This document shows, in pieces, positions 8,931 through 17,421 of a stretch of 64,000 bases of DNA. Each line of letters starts with the position of its first letter. The stretch's first letter is position 1. This DNA is from CAYQUO01 sp964420835. Its GTDB lineage: Bacteria > Chloroflexota > Anaerolineae > Anaerolineales > Anaerolineaceae. A program made the position numbers and the translations under genes. The stretch spans positions 1 to 64,000 of the forward strand of contig CAYQUO010000008.1 in assembly GCA_964420835.1 (NCBI GenBank). Reading direction: 5' to 3'. The notes beneath the pieces are model-generated. The model was not told the origin of the DNA. It saw nothing but the letters and a program-made list of their open reading frames with translations, and did no database searches.

Positions 8931-9518
8931 ATGAATGAAATACGCTGTTTTATTGCAATTGAGATTCCCGAATCGATCCGAATAAAAATATTCCGGGTTG
9001 GCCAAACCTTCCAGAATATCCAAAAAGGGGAAATTCGGTGGGTGCATCCCGCCAATATCCACATGACACTCAGGTTCCTGGGGAATATGGGTCCAAATGA
9101 GTTGGCTGAAATGAAGCAGATTCTTACTTTGGCAGCCAAAAGATACAACCCCTTCTCAATTTCCATTCAAGGCACAGGCACTTTTCCGAACGATCATCGC
9201 CCGCGCATCATCTGGGTCGGTTCAGTGCCAGACCCTGTGCTATTCGAATTACAACGAGATATTGAGAAAGAACTTACAAAGGCTGGTTACAAACCGGAAA
9301 ACCACCCTTTTAGGCCACATATCACAATTGGCAGAGTATCAGAAAACTTGCGGAGGGAGAGAGTGCCCCAAATCATTGACCATCTTTCCAGGTGGCAGAA
9401 CGAGGTATTTGGCAATTTTTCTGTAAGCCGGATCCAATTGTTCCGCAGCGACCTTCGTCAAACCGGCCCCATATACTCAAGCCTATTCACAGTGAATTTA
9501 GAGCCATTGGATGATTAA
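8931..9518 (+). CDS. thpR: RNA 2',3'-cyclic phosphodiesterase (LigT/2H family)
   Basis: About 195 residues with both 2H phosphoesterase motifs: HMTLRFL near residue 44 and HITIGRV near residue 127. This family opens 2',3'-cyclic phosphates on RNA to 2'-phosphates; the cellular role is unsettled. ATG 8931 is chosen over the in-frame GTG 8925 because MNEIRCFIAIEIP matches the family N-terminus. rsfS follows 19 nt after the stop, suggesting a two-gene unit. Confidence 0.88.
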   Translation: MNEIRCFIAIEIPESIRIKIFRVGQTFQNIQKGEIRWVHPANIHMTLRFLGNMGPNELAEMKQILTLAAKRYNPFSISIQGTGTFPNDHRPRIIWVGSVPDPVLFELQRDIEKELTKAGYKPENHPFRPHITIGRVSENLRRERVPQIIDHLSRWQNEVFGNFSVSRIQLFRSDLRQTGPIYSSLFTVNLEPLDD

Positions 9519-9537
9519 CAACTTGCCGAGGTGAAAC

Positions 9538-9882
9538 CTGAAAACGATCGAAATCGCCAGAGAACTGGTAAAACTACTTGAAGAGAAAAAAGGCGAGGAT
9601 ATACTATTACTGGACCTTACAGAGGTCGCCTCTTTCACGGATTATTTTTTACTCTGCAACGGTACAAGCATACGGATGCTTAACAGCCTGAGGGATGAGA
9701 TCCAGAAGAATATGAGGAAACACTTCCATGGGTTTCATTCCAGCAGCGGTGATGCCGAGAGCGGCTGGATCGCTATCGACCTGGGCGATATAGTCGTTCA
9801 TCTGTTTTCCCCCCAGCAGCGGAATTACTATCAGCTTGAAAAGTTATGGGAAAAGGGGAAGGTTTTAGTACGATTACAGTAA
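9538..9882 (+). CDS. rsfS: Ribosomal silencing factor RsfS, with apparent CTG start
   Basis: Product of about 114 residues, normal for RsfS/Iojap, which binds uL14 (L14) and blocks subunit joining under starvation. Family motifs are present throughout: KKGEDILLLDLTEV, ASFTDYFLLCNGTS, GWIAIDLGDIVVHLF and RNYYQLEKLW. An in-frame TGA at 9532 closes the upstream side. Between it and the family's N-terminal region there is no ATG, GTG or TTG; the first ATG (9676) would remove over a third of the domain. CTG 9538 is preceded by GAGGTGA (9528-9534) at suitable spacing, so it is the best start. A sequencing error at that codon is the main alternative. Confidence 0.87.
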   Translation: MKTIEIARELVKLLEEKKGEDILLLDLTEVASFTDYFLLCNGTSIRMLNSLRDEIQKNMRKHFHGFHSSSGDAESGWIAIDLGDIVVHLFSPQQRNYYQLEKLWEKGKVLVRLQ

Positions 9883-9957
9883 GGTCTTAACTTCCGTCCT
9901 GCCCCAAAATTTTTTCCAACTGTCTGCTGATATTATCATCGTTTATCTTTAGCCATG

Positions 9958-10416
9958 CTATTTTAATTCTGCGAGGACCTCGGCACTATGACCGTCCGGT
10001 TTCACATTTTCAAAGACCTTGATTATCTTTCCATCACGACCGATCAGATAGGTGGTCCTGTTGACCCCTTGAAATGATCTACCCATCATTTTCTTTGGCC
10101 CCCAAACTCCATACAACTCACATACCTTGTGCTCATCATCAGCCAACAAGGTAAAAGGCAGGTTGTATTTTTGCCTGAACCGCGAGTGGGATTTTTGATC
10201 ATCGGGGCTAACCCCAAGTATCACCACACCCGCTTTTTGGTATTCGCTGAACCCGTCTCGAAAGCTGCAAGCTTCAACCGTGCATCCCGGTGTATCATCT
10301 TTTGGATAAAAATATAACACCACCGGCTTTCCCAGGTAGTCTGAGAGGGAGTGTTCTTTTCCGTCCTGATCCTTTAATTTAAAATCAGGAGCCATTGTGT
10401 TGATTGCAAGCACCAT
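9958..10416 (-). CDS. bcp: Thioredoxin-dependent peroxiredoxin, Bcp/PrxQ type
   Basis: 152 residues. AhpC/TSA fold with YPKDDTPGCTVEACSF, giving the peroxidatic Cys and, five residues later, the resolving Cys of atypical 2-Cys PrxQ enzymes. It reduces hydroperoxides in the cytoplasm using thioredoxin; a trxB gene is present at 47-48 kb. AGGAGG lies just before the ATG. It is transcribed separately from the moeA group downstream in the map, with its own promoter-like sequence. Confidence 0.95.
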   Translation of the reverse strand: MVLAINTMAPDFKLKDQDGKEHSLSDYLGKPVVLYFYPKDDTPGCTVEACSFRDGFSEYQKAGVVILGVSPDDQKSHSRFRQKYNLPFTLLADDEHKVCELYGVWGPKKMMGRSFQGVNRTTYLIGRDGKIIKVFENVKPDGHSAEVLAELK

Positions 10417-10452
10417 TTCAACCTCCTCGTAATATTTCTATTTTATTACTTT

Positions 10453-10481
10453 AGTCTATCAGGGAATGGGTCAATTATCAA
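10453..10481 (-). promoter_or_regulatory. Putative promoter of bcp
   Basis: Reading the minus strand, TTGATA (10481-10476), 17 nt, TAGACT (10458-10453), with a transcript start expected about 30 nt before the bcp ATG at 10416. Confidence 0.4.
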
Positions 10482-10502
10482 CAGCCAGAGGTAATTTGGA
10501 TT

Positions 10503-12458
10503 TTAATTGCGAATAAGGCCCATTGGGGATGTATCATAACCAGGAAGAACATCTATGGCTTTCTTAAATTCCGTTGAATTTGCCAGTTCGAACAATGGTA
10601 ACAGCAGGTCACTGGAGTAATATTCCTCCGGGATGATCAGATCATATTCTTCATTGAAAAGCGGTACAAACTCCAGGTTCAGTGCATTTGCAGCAGCAGC
10701 AATACCCAGCCCACAATCCGCCCTGCCAGAGGAAACAGCAGCCGCGACCGCAAGGTGGGTATATTCCTCCTGCTCATAACCCTTGACCTGGCTTGGATGA
10801 ATACCCTCCATACCGAGATGATGATCCAACAATATACGGGTGCCGGATCCTCGCTGACGGTTGGTGAATACCACATTAGGGTTCAATAAATCCTTCAGGT
10901 TGTGTATGTTTTTTGGGTTACCCCTTTTTACGATCAACCCCTGGACACGATTTACCCAACCGAGCCGGCGAAGTGCCAGGCCCGGAACATATTCCCTAAT
11001 TGCTGAACGATTATATTGACCGCTGCCAGGATCAAGCAAATGGCAACCGGAGAAATGGGCTTCTCTCCTTCGTAAGGCCATCAAGCCTGCCTGGCTGCCG
11101 ACATTTGACGAAACAAGCCTGCGGTTTTGCGAGGAAAGATGTTGTGCCAGAATATCCAGTGTCATATCATGAGAGCCAATGGCTACGATTGTATTTCCCA
11201 GGTCAACCGATCTACGATACAACCTGACAGAAACCTTGGAGCCCGCTGCCAAACCCTGAACGCCACGCGGTATGACCAAAAGCCCGTCCGCCTGCACCAG
11301 CGAGGTGATGATGCCAGCCCCGCGGGGAAGCGGTGAGGCAAGGGTTCGTTCTCCAACCCGGCCAACGACGACACGGACGTAATCGTCATCCCCTGGCGGG
11401 GAGACCACTTTCCTGGTCAGTTCAGCTTCCATAAGCTCCGGGGCTGGGATGGCCTTGCCTGTCCATTTCGCCAAAATGGGCCTGATGAAGAGTTCATTTG
11501 TCAAAGCAGCAGAAACCGGGTAACCTGGCACACCAATGACAGGTACGGGTTTGCCATTGGACGCCTTTACCATTCCAAAGATCACCGGATGGCCGGGACG
11601 GACCGCAATCCCATGTACCAACACCTTTCCAAGTTGCTCGATAACCACCGAGGAGTGGTCTTCAGAACCAGCCGAGGAACCTGCGTTGAGCAGGACAAGA
11701 TCGGTCTCTTCCACTGCAATGGAAACCTGCCGGGTTATGGCATCGATATCATCCGCAGTGATAGGATATCTGCGCGCTTCCCCACCCCACCCATTAACCT
11801 GGGCAGCAAGGACGACCGAGTTGTATTCAATGATATTTCCCACTTCCACCGTTTTCCCAATTGGTACAAGCTCATCTCCGGTTGGAATTACTGCAACCAC
11901 AGGCTTGCGATGGACGGTCACCTGAGAATGACCGCTGGCAGCGATCGCTCCCAGGTCGAAAGGTCGGAGTGTATGTCCGTCCGGTAATACGAGCTGTGAG
12001 GCGATCAAGTCCTCTCCCATGGGTCGAACAGAGGACCAGGGGGGGACGGCAGCACGGATACGGATTGCGTCCGGGTGGCGAGGATCATCGTGGACAGAAC
12101 CTGAATGATGGATGGCTTCCGTCAATTCGATTGGGATGACCGTGTTTGCCCAATCTGGAAGCGGATCACCGGTATCTATATATACTGCGTTTTCACCAAT
12201 GTTTAGAATAATCGGTTTTGATGGTGTGGCTCCCGTCGTGTCTTCCGCCCTTACGGCAAAGCCATCCATAGCCGATGAATGGTAGAAAGGGGAACAGAGT
12301 TTTGCCCATATCGGTTCAGACAGGGTTCTCCCGCAGGCTTCTTCCGTCAGCGGAATTGTTTCACCATCCAGGGGACACCACAACCCTGCCTCATTTAAAG
12401 CTTCTTCAAGGCATTGTTGAGCGTCCTGCATTGGAATATCACGAAGGTAAACAGGCAT
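10503..12458 (-). CDS. MoeA-type molybdopterin protein fused to a C-terminal PBP-like domain
   Basis: 651 residues. Residues ~1-410 are MoeA-like (SSAMDGFAVRAEDT, GNIIEYNSVVL, LLNAGSSAGSEDHS, VRPGHPVIFGM, GVPGYPVSA): insertion of molybdenum or tungsten into adenylylated molybdopterin. Residues ~425-640 are a periplasmic-binding-protein-like domain (IAIGSHDMTLDIL, NRQRGSGTRILLDHHL, DCGLGIAAAANALNL) related to ModE/LysR-associated substrate domains and known as the PBP_like partner of MoeA in archaea and some bacteria; it may bind the oxyanion. It has no signal peptide, so the domain is cytoplasmic. Last gene of a minus-strand run starting at 16.3 kb, 3 nt after the preceding gene. Confidence 0.9.
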   Translation of the reverse strand: MPVYLRDIPMQDAQQCLEEALNEAGLWCPLDGETIPLTEEACGRTLSEPIWAKLCSPFYHSSAMDGFAVRAEDTTGATPSKPIILNIGENAVYIDTGDPLPDWANTVIPIELTEAIHHSGSVHDDPRHPDAIRIRAAVPPWSSVRPMGEDLIASQLVLPDGHTLRPFDLGAIAASGHSQVTVHRKPVVAVIPTGDELVPIGKTVEVGNIIEYNSVVLAAQVNGWGGEARRYPITADDIDAITRQVSIAVEETDLVLLNAGSSAGSEDHSSVVIEQLGKVLVHGIAVRPGHPVIFGMVKASNGKPVPVIGVPGYPVSAALTNELFIRPILAKWTGKAIPAPELMEAELTRKVVSPPGDDDYVRVVVGRVGERTLASPLPRGAGIITSLVQADGLLVIPRGVQGLAAGSKVSVRLYRRSVDLGNTIVAIGSHDMTLDILAQHLSSQNRRLVSSNVGSQAGLMALRRREAHFSGCHLLDPGSGQYNRSAIREYVPGLALRRLGWVNRVQGLIVKRGNPKNIHNLKDLLNPNVVFTNRQRGSGTRILLDHHLGMEGIHPSQVKGYEQEEYTHLAVAAAVSSGRADCGLGIAAAANALNLEFVPLFNEEYDLIIPEEYYSSDLLLPLFELANSTEFKKAIDVLPGYDTSPMGLIRN

Positions 12459-12461
12459 GGT

Positions 12462-13397
12462 TCACTTCCAGGGCAGAATGGTCATAAAATCCGCCAAAGG
12501 TAGATCTTTCAGCACCTCCCACCTCCCCAGGTAATAAAGGGTGTTCAAACTATGTTCTGTTGTTTTGAACACGCCCATGGCCCCCTTGTAACCCCATTCT
12601 GCCACCCTGGATGCAACCATCCCATCAGAGGCGCCATAAGGATAAGCGAATATGATCACTGGAACACCGAGTTTTTCCTCCATTGCCAGGCGTGAAGTCG
12701 ATATCTCATCGGAGAGGATGGAGTAATCTTGGGTAAGGTTGTTGCCCCAGTAACCTTTACTGCCAATCTCCCAACCCGCAGCCATCATCTCCTTGAGCTG
12801 AGGGGTTGAGATGATGCCATTTCCGTCCATGTGGGAATAGATCATAAAGATGTTTCCAACAAAACCAAGGCTTTTCATCAATGGGAAAGCCTTTTTATAG
12901 ATACCAATTGATTCTCCGTCAAATGTAATAACTACCGGCCGGGGTGGGAGATTTGCCCCATCCCGTATCGCGTTCACCAGCAATGACATGGGGATGGCTG
13001 TATAGCCTGCATTATGAAGGGCTTCCATTTCCTCTGTGAATTGCTTAATCCCAACGTTCATATTGCTTTCCCACTGATAATAGGCATTATCATCCACACT
13101 ATCGGCAATATGGGAATAAAGCAAGATCGGAGCCTCAACCTTTCCCGCAGGATTGAAAGCCCAGGTTGGAGTGGGAGGGAGGGTTATGGTTGGTGTTGGA
13201 GCAGGAGTGTCAGTGGGTTCCGGTGTATTTGTAATCGTGGGCTCCGGAGTTGGCGGAGTTAATGCTGCAACCCGGGTTAAATTCGCGTGTACTGTAGCCG
13301 CTGCCTGCGTGTAGATCAGGAATGGATCAACTTCCTCCTTGGGCGTGCAGCCAATCAACAATGCAAGCAATGCCATGCCAAGGGATAATCGCTTCAT
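12462..13397 (-). CDS. Lipoprotein with polysaccharide-deacetylase fold but degenerate catalytic motifs
   Basis: About 311 residues. Signal peptide and lipobox LLIGC (Cys17), then a Thr/Pro-rich linker (residues ~47-78), then a NodB/CE4-like domain. Motif 1 reads TFDG instead of TFDD, and the metal-binding HxxxH of motif 2 is replaced (GSKGYWGNN, residues 212-220, where GSHTxxHxx is usual), while AYPYG (251-255) remains. So the fold is recognisable but the Asp-His-His metal site is missing and deacetylase activity is doubtful; it may be a binding protein. The ATG at 13397 follows GGAGGTGG; an in-frame TTG at 13415 is not needed. It lies between two moeA-type genes, with no obvious functional link. 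Confidence 0.82.
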   Translation of the reverse strand: MKRLSLGMALLALLIGCTPKEEVDPFLIYTQAAATVHANLTRVAALTPPTPEPTITNTPEPTDTPAPTPTITLPPTPTWAFNPAGKVEAPILLYSHIADSVDDNAYYQWESNMNVGIKQFTEEMEALHNAGYTAIPMSLLVNAIRDGANLPPRPVVITFDGESIGIYKKAFPLMKSLGFVGNIFMIYSHMDGNGIISTPQLKEMMAAGWEIGSKGYWGNNLTQDYSILSDEISTSRLAMEEKLGVPVIIFAYPYGASDGMVASRVAEWGYKGAMGVFKTTEHSLNTLYYLGRWEVLKDLPLADFMTILPWK

Positions 13398-13415
13398 TTC
13401 ATCCACCTCCTGCAA

Positions 13416-14654
13416 TTACATTGAATAGACCTTAACCACCTCGCCAGTTGACAGACCGGTTGAATCAGGCGAGATATGGATTAAGCCATCTGCCCGACAT
13501 AGATTGAAGATGAGGTTGCTCTTAAAAAAGATCGGCTCTGCCACCAATGCTTCCTCTTCGTCCACCAATCTTGCCGGTATCCATTCCTCTCTGCCAGCCT
13601 GCGATGAAAGGTTAATTGCCAGCCGGGCAAGTTGATACGGACGCCATTTCGAACGGGGCATACCGAGTAGATACTCCACAATTGGAACAACAAAGTACCA
13701 ACCGATGACCAGGGCACTTACGGGGTTGCCAGGCAGGCCAATGACTGGCTTACCATCACACACGGCAAGAATGGTGGGTTTTCCTGGGCGAACATTAACA
13801 CCGTGAACAAGAACACCAGGAGTTCCCATTTGATCGATCACTTCTGCAGTCAGATCGCGTGTGCTGGCAGAGGAACCAGCAGTAACAACCACAGCCTGGC
13901 ATTCATTAACAGCCTTTTCAAGAACTGATTTTATGACTTCCAAACGGTCGGGTAGTATTCCATATTGAACCGGTTCGCCACCATGACTTGAAATTAACGC
14001 CGACAAAGTAACTGAATTTATATCCCGCACCTGCCCAATGGCGGGTGCCTGGGAAGGAGGCACAACCTCATCACCACTGGACAGAATGCCAATGCGAGGA
14101 ATTCGATTTACATCAACCTCCATCATTCCCAAGGCGGATAACCCACCCAAGTCTGCCGGTCGAAGACGCCTGCCAGCAGGTATGACCTTATCACCCGGTT
14201 TAACATCTTCCCCCTTGAAAATGCAATTTTCACCTTCAGCGACAGAGCGATAGATTTCAATTTCATTCGGGCGTGAAAGGCGCGTATATTCCAACATAAC
14301 CACAGAATCCGCCCCAACGGGCAACATGCCGCCTGTATGGACCAAGGCAGTTTCCGAAGGTTGAAGTACAAAATCAGGGGCTTTCCCCATGATTATCTCT
14401 CCTGAAATCGAGAGGTATGCCGGCATGGTTTCGCTTGCTCCGTGGGTATCCTTTGCCCGAACTGCATACCCATCCACCGAACTTCTGGTGAATGATGGCA
14501 ATTCCTCCGTGGAGATTATCGATTTGGAGGTGACCCGACCCAATGCCTTGGCTGTCTCCACTTTCTCGGACGGAGGATTCAATGAGGGTAAATTGCCCAA
14601 AAGAAGGTCCAATGCCTTTTGAGGATTCTCCAATTCCAAAAATTCTTCTTTCAT
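13416..14654 (-). CDS. moeA: Molybdopterin molybdenumtransferase MoeA
   Basis: 412 residues, the usual MoeA length. Motifs: PSFTRSSVDGYAVRA, GDEVV, VVTAGSSASTRDLT, VNVRPGKPTI, GLPGNPVSAL. It catalyses metal insertion into MPT-AMP in molybdenum cofactor synthesis. It is one of two MoeA-like genes in the same run (the other is fused, ending at 10503), which often means separate Mo and W enzymes or functional specialisation. It starts 1 nt after the preceding prenyltransferase stop. Confidence 0.93.
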   Translation of the reverse strand: MKEEFLELENPQKALDLLLGNLPSLNPPSEKVETAKALGRVTSKSIISTEELPSFTRSSVDGYAVRAKDTHGASETMPAYLSISGEIIMGKAPDFVLQPSETALVHTGGMLPVGADSVVMLEYTRLSRPNEIEIYRSVAEGENCIFKGEDVKPGDKVIPAGRRLRPADLGGLSALGMMEVDVNRIPRIGILSSGDEVVPPSQAPAIGQVRDINSVTLSALISSHGGEPVQYGILPDRLEVIKSVLEKAVNECQAVVVTAGSSASTRDLTAEVIDQMGTPGVLVHGVNVRPGKPTILAVCDGKPVIGLPGNPVSALVIGWYFVVPIVEYLLGMPRSKWRPYQLARLAINLSSQAGREEWIPARLVDEEEALVAEPIFFKSNLIFNLCRADGLIHISPDSTGLSTGEVVKVYSM

Positions 14655-14655
14655 T

Positions 14656-15582
14656 TCAACCAGTCCATAACGCCAGTGTCAACAAATAACTGCTCATCCC
14701 CACCAATGCCCCGGCGGTCAATTTTAGCAATGCCCAGCGTGGCCTGGCCCCCTTTATGATCAGGTTTATTTGCCGCACCTGGAATATGCCAACCGGCAAG
14801 GATAACAGAACAGGCCAGGTAAGTGACCAAGGCAATCCCACCAAGCCTGACAAGGCCAGAAACAGAAAACCTCCAAGGATCAGATAATGATGTAAATTCA
14901 TACCACGCTCCCAGCCCATTCTAACGAGGAGTGTCTGTTGATTGGTGGAAATGTCTTGGGGATAATCCTTTAAACTAATTGCCAATGTGGAAGCAAGTAT
15001 GAACGCCGTAAGCGGAAAGGTCAATTGAAACACCAGAAGGTGCAGATCCCCTGATTGGAACAGAAATGCCAATGCTGGAAAAACATTCGCCAAAATTATT
15101 GCCTGTGACAATTCACCATATCCAGTGCCAATAAGCCGGAGGGGGGGTGTGCCATAAAAGAAACAGAGAAAGATGGCTACTGCAAGCAGAATTATTGTAC
15201 CAGGGCTAAACACCTTGTGTTGGTACAACAAAACCATCAAAACGGCGCATACCGTATGCGCAGCAAACGCCGCAGACAATAGAATTGATGCAGGGGTAAG
15301 TTTTTCATTTTGTCTCCCGCTGTTCCAAGTCTTTCTGACGGAAGGTTGGGCCAGGTTTATAAAATAAGCAGCCAGGAAATATCCACCAACCTGAAGCAAA
15401 GTTAGGCAAGCCTGCCCAAGCCAGTAAACCTCCCAGTTAATATCTGCCCCAAGATATTTGTGTATCCCCGCCCCCAGGGCATATGTGATTATTGCACAAA
15501 GCAATGCCCAAGGTTTTGAGGATGCCAGAAGGGATTTTAATGAAGTGGATGGAAAATTATCCATTTTTTTTTTACAGATCAC
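14656..15582 (-). CDS. UbiA/MenA-family prenyltransferase-like membrane protein
   Basis: 308 residues, about eight to nine transmembrane segments. The loop YGTPPLRLIGTGYGELSQA matches the MenA/UbiA superfamily, and LKDYPQDISTNQQTLLVRMG resembles the second Asp-rich motif (D206, D210). The first Asp-rich motif (NDxxDxxxD) that normally binds prenyl diphosphate is replaced around residues 72-90 (AAYFINLAQPSVRKTWNSG), with no Asp. Substrate is unknown; a quinone or other lipid prenyl transfer is only inferred. GTG 15582 overlaps the SDR stop; ATG 15564 right after a run of A residues is an alternative start. Confidence 0.72.
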   Translation of the reverse strand: MICKKKMDNFPSTSLKSLLASSKPWALLCAIITYALGAGIHKYLGADINWEVYWLGQACLTLLQVGGYFLAAYFINLAQPSVRKTWNSGRQNEKLTPASILLSAAFAAHTVCAVLMVLLYQHKVFSPGTIILLAVAIFLCFFYGTPPLRLIGTGYGELSQAIILANVFPALAFLFQSGDLHLLVFQLTFPLTAFILASTLAISLKDYPQDISTNQQTLLVRMGWERGMNLHHYLILGGFLFLALSGLVGLPWSLTWPVLLSLPVGIFQVRQINLIIKGARPRWALLKLTAGALVGMSSYLLTLALWTG

Positions 15583-16331
15583 ATCAGTTGGTAGCCGCCG
15601 TCGACGGCGAGGATTTGCCCAGTAATATACTCATTTTTCAGCAAATAATCTATCGCCAGAATGACATGCTGAGGTTTCCCATGTTGCCGAAGCGGGAGTT
15701 TTCTGGCCTTCTTTAGCCATTCATCTGGGCTCATACCCTCAGCCCGCAGGATTAACCCCGGGGCAATCGCATTGACACGTATGTGCGGAGCCAAACTCCG
15801 GGCCAGTAAACGGGTCAAGGTGTTCAATGCAGACTTGCTCAAGATGTAAACAGGGTGATTCATCCAGGTTTCTCCAGCACCGGCATCGGAAATGTTAATG
15901 ATGACCCCGCTTTTTTTCATTACCTCTGCGGCCTTCATTGAGCACAGCCAAGGGGCGCGTAAATTAACCGAGATGACATCATCCCATTCACCTGGTGTTG
16001 TATCCAGCAGTTGTTTTTCTAAAAAAATCGAAGCAGAATTGACCATGACTCTGAGAGGATGAGGTATTCTGGTTATCTTTTCAAATAAGAGGTTAATTTC
16101 AGCTGGAACTCGAAGATCTGCGCTAACTGGATAAACGGGAACACCCATTTCTTCAATCCTGGCCGCTGTTTTAATTGCCTCAAGGGAGGATTTATGGTAA
16201 TGCAGCACAATGGCATAGCCCTTGGAAGCCAAACCAAATGCAACCTCACGCCCAAGCCGGGTTGCACTCCCGGTGACACAAGCCAGGGGAGCAGTACTCT
16301 CTTTATTGACCATTGAATGCTTTCTACTCAT
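15579..16331 (-). CDS. Short-chain dehydrogenase, pteridine-reductase-like
   Basis: 250 residues, classical SDR. The cofactor motif is TGSATRLGREVA, where the Arg after the Gly-rich turn suits NADPH and resembles pteridine reductase PTR1 and FolM. Catalytic Ser lies in INISDAG and YxxxK in PVYILSKSALN; the C-terminus has TGQILAVDGGYQL. It may reduce a dihydropterin. That would fit with pterin-cofactor genes (moeA) in the same run, but this is inference; other SDR substrates are possible. First gene of the minus-strand run. ATG 16331 and ATG 16313 are both possible starts, and neither has a clear ribosome binding site. Confidence 0.82.
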   Translation of the reverse strand: MSRKHSMVNKESTAPLACVTGSATRLGREVAFGLASKGYAIVLHYHKSSLEAIKTAARIEEMGVPVYPVSADLRVPAEINLLFEKITRIPHPLRVMVNSASIFLEKQLLDTTPGEWDDVISVNLRAPWLCSMKAAEVMKKSGVIINISDAGAGETWMNHPVYILSKSALNTLTRLLARSLAPHIRVNAIAPGLILRAEGMSPDEWLKKARKLPLRQHGKPQHVILAIDYLLKNEYITGQILAVDGGYQLM

Positions 16332-16450
16332 CTCATAATTAGCATGTGCGTTTCTAATTCCTGAGACTTTTTAAAATCCACTTGAAGATAAAAGATTGTA
16401 TCACAATGACCAATCCCGATCTTGTGGACAAGGAAGAAACCTGCAATTTT

Positions 16451-16479
16451 TTGACTTTATTTTCATTTTATGCTATTCT
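16451..16479 (+). promoter_or_regulatory. Putative promoter of the metallo-beta-lactamase gene
   Basis: TTGACT (16451-16456), 17 nt, TATTCT (16474-16479), with an extended -10 TGC directly before it. It lies in the 188-nt divergent region between the SDR gene and the plus-strand gene at 16520. Confidence 0.6.
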
Positions 16480-16519
16480 ACGGTGGAATTTTCCATAACC
16501 ATATTCTGCAAACAAGAAA

Positions 16520-17365
16520 ATGCATCGCGAAAGAATCTCAGAGAACGTATACTGGTTTCAATCCGAGGTGTATGCCCAAGTAACTGCCGGTGTCATCACC
16601 GGACCTCAATGGGCTGTTGTTGTTGATACACTGGCCCTGCCTGAGGAGGCGCTTGAGTTACGGGCATATGTTGAAGAATCGCTTGGTGTTCCAGTCCGAT
16701 ACATCATCAACACCCATCATCATGCCGACCATTGCTGGGGCAACTGCTTTTTCCCCGGCGCTTCCGTCATCAGCCATACTTTGTGCCGTCAGATCATGCA
16801 GGAACGAAGTCAACCCGCATTAGAGAATGCACGACATCAAAATCCGGCTTTTAAACCGGTGAAAATCATTCTGCCTCACATGACGTTCGAACATGGGAAG
16901 ATATCTCTGCGGGTCGGCAAGAAGAATTTGATCCTTTTTTCCACACCGGGTCACAGCCTGGATGGGATCTCCGTCCTGGTCGAAGAGGATCGAGTTCTCT
17001 TTGCTGGTGATGCCTTCATGCCATTGCCATATATTGTTGATGGCAATCTTGAAGATCTCAGCAGCACAATCAAACGAATTGGAAAGATGGGTCTTGAAAA
17101 TATTATACAAGGCCATGGGGAAATCATCCTCCGGGGCGAAATAGATGACGCGGTCAAGGAGAATATCAATTATTTAAACACATTAAAAAAATTAGTGCGG
17201 GCTGCAACCAAGCGAAAAAACCCCCAAGAGGCGCTACTGGCCATCGATATCGAATCCTGCGGCAAGAGTCGCGTTCACCTGGCTGGACTGTCAGAAGAAC
17301 TTCACCGGAGGAACACCTTGGCGCTCTTCAAAGAATATATGTCTGGTGAACCGGATTCTCAATGA
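16520..17365 (+). CDS. MBL-fold metallo-hydrolase
   Basis: 281 residues. Metal motif NTHHHADHCWG (HxHxDH), further ligands in TPGHSLDG, FAGDAFM and GHGE. Domain order and the QVTAGVITGPQWAVVVDT start are typical of the glyoxalase II/SoxH-like branch. Substrate cannot be assigned. The C-terminal ~70 residues (KENINYLNTLKKLVRAATK onward) are mostly helical and charged. It stands alone, convergent with plsY. Confidence 0.85.
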   Translation: MHRERISENVYWFQSEVYAQVTAGVITGPQWAVVVDTLALPEEALELRAYVEESLGVPVRYIINTHHHADHCWGNCFFPGASVISHTLCRQIMQERSQPALENARHQNPAFKPVKIILPHMTFEHGKISLRVGKKNLILFSTPGHSLDGISVLVEEDRVLFAGDAFMPLPYIVDGNLEDLSSTIKRIGKMGLENIIQGHGEIILRGEIDDAVKENINYLNTLKKLVRAATKRKNPQEALLAIDIESCGKSRVHLAGLSEELHRRNTLALFKEYMSGEPDSQ

Positions 17366-17421
17366 GTTATATAGTCCAAGATCCGACTATTCCAGACTTG
17401 TGAATAAAAAGATTCATCTTT

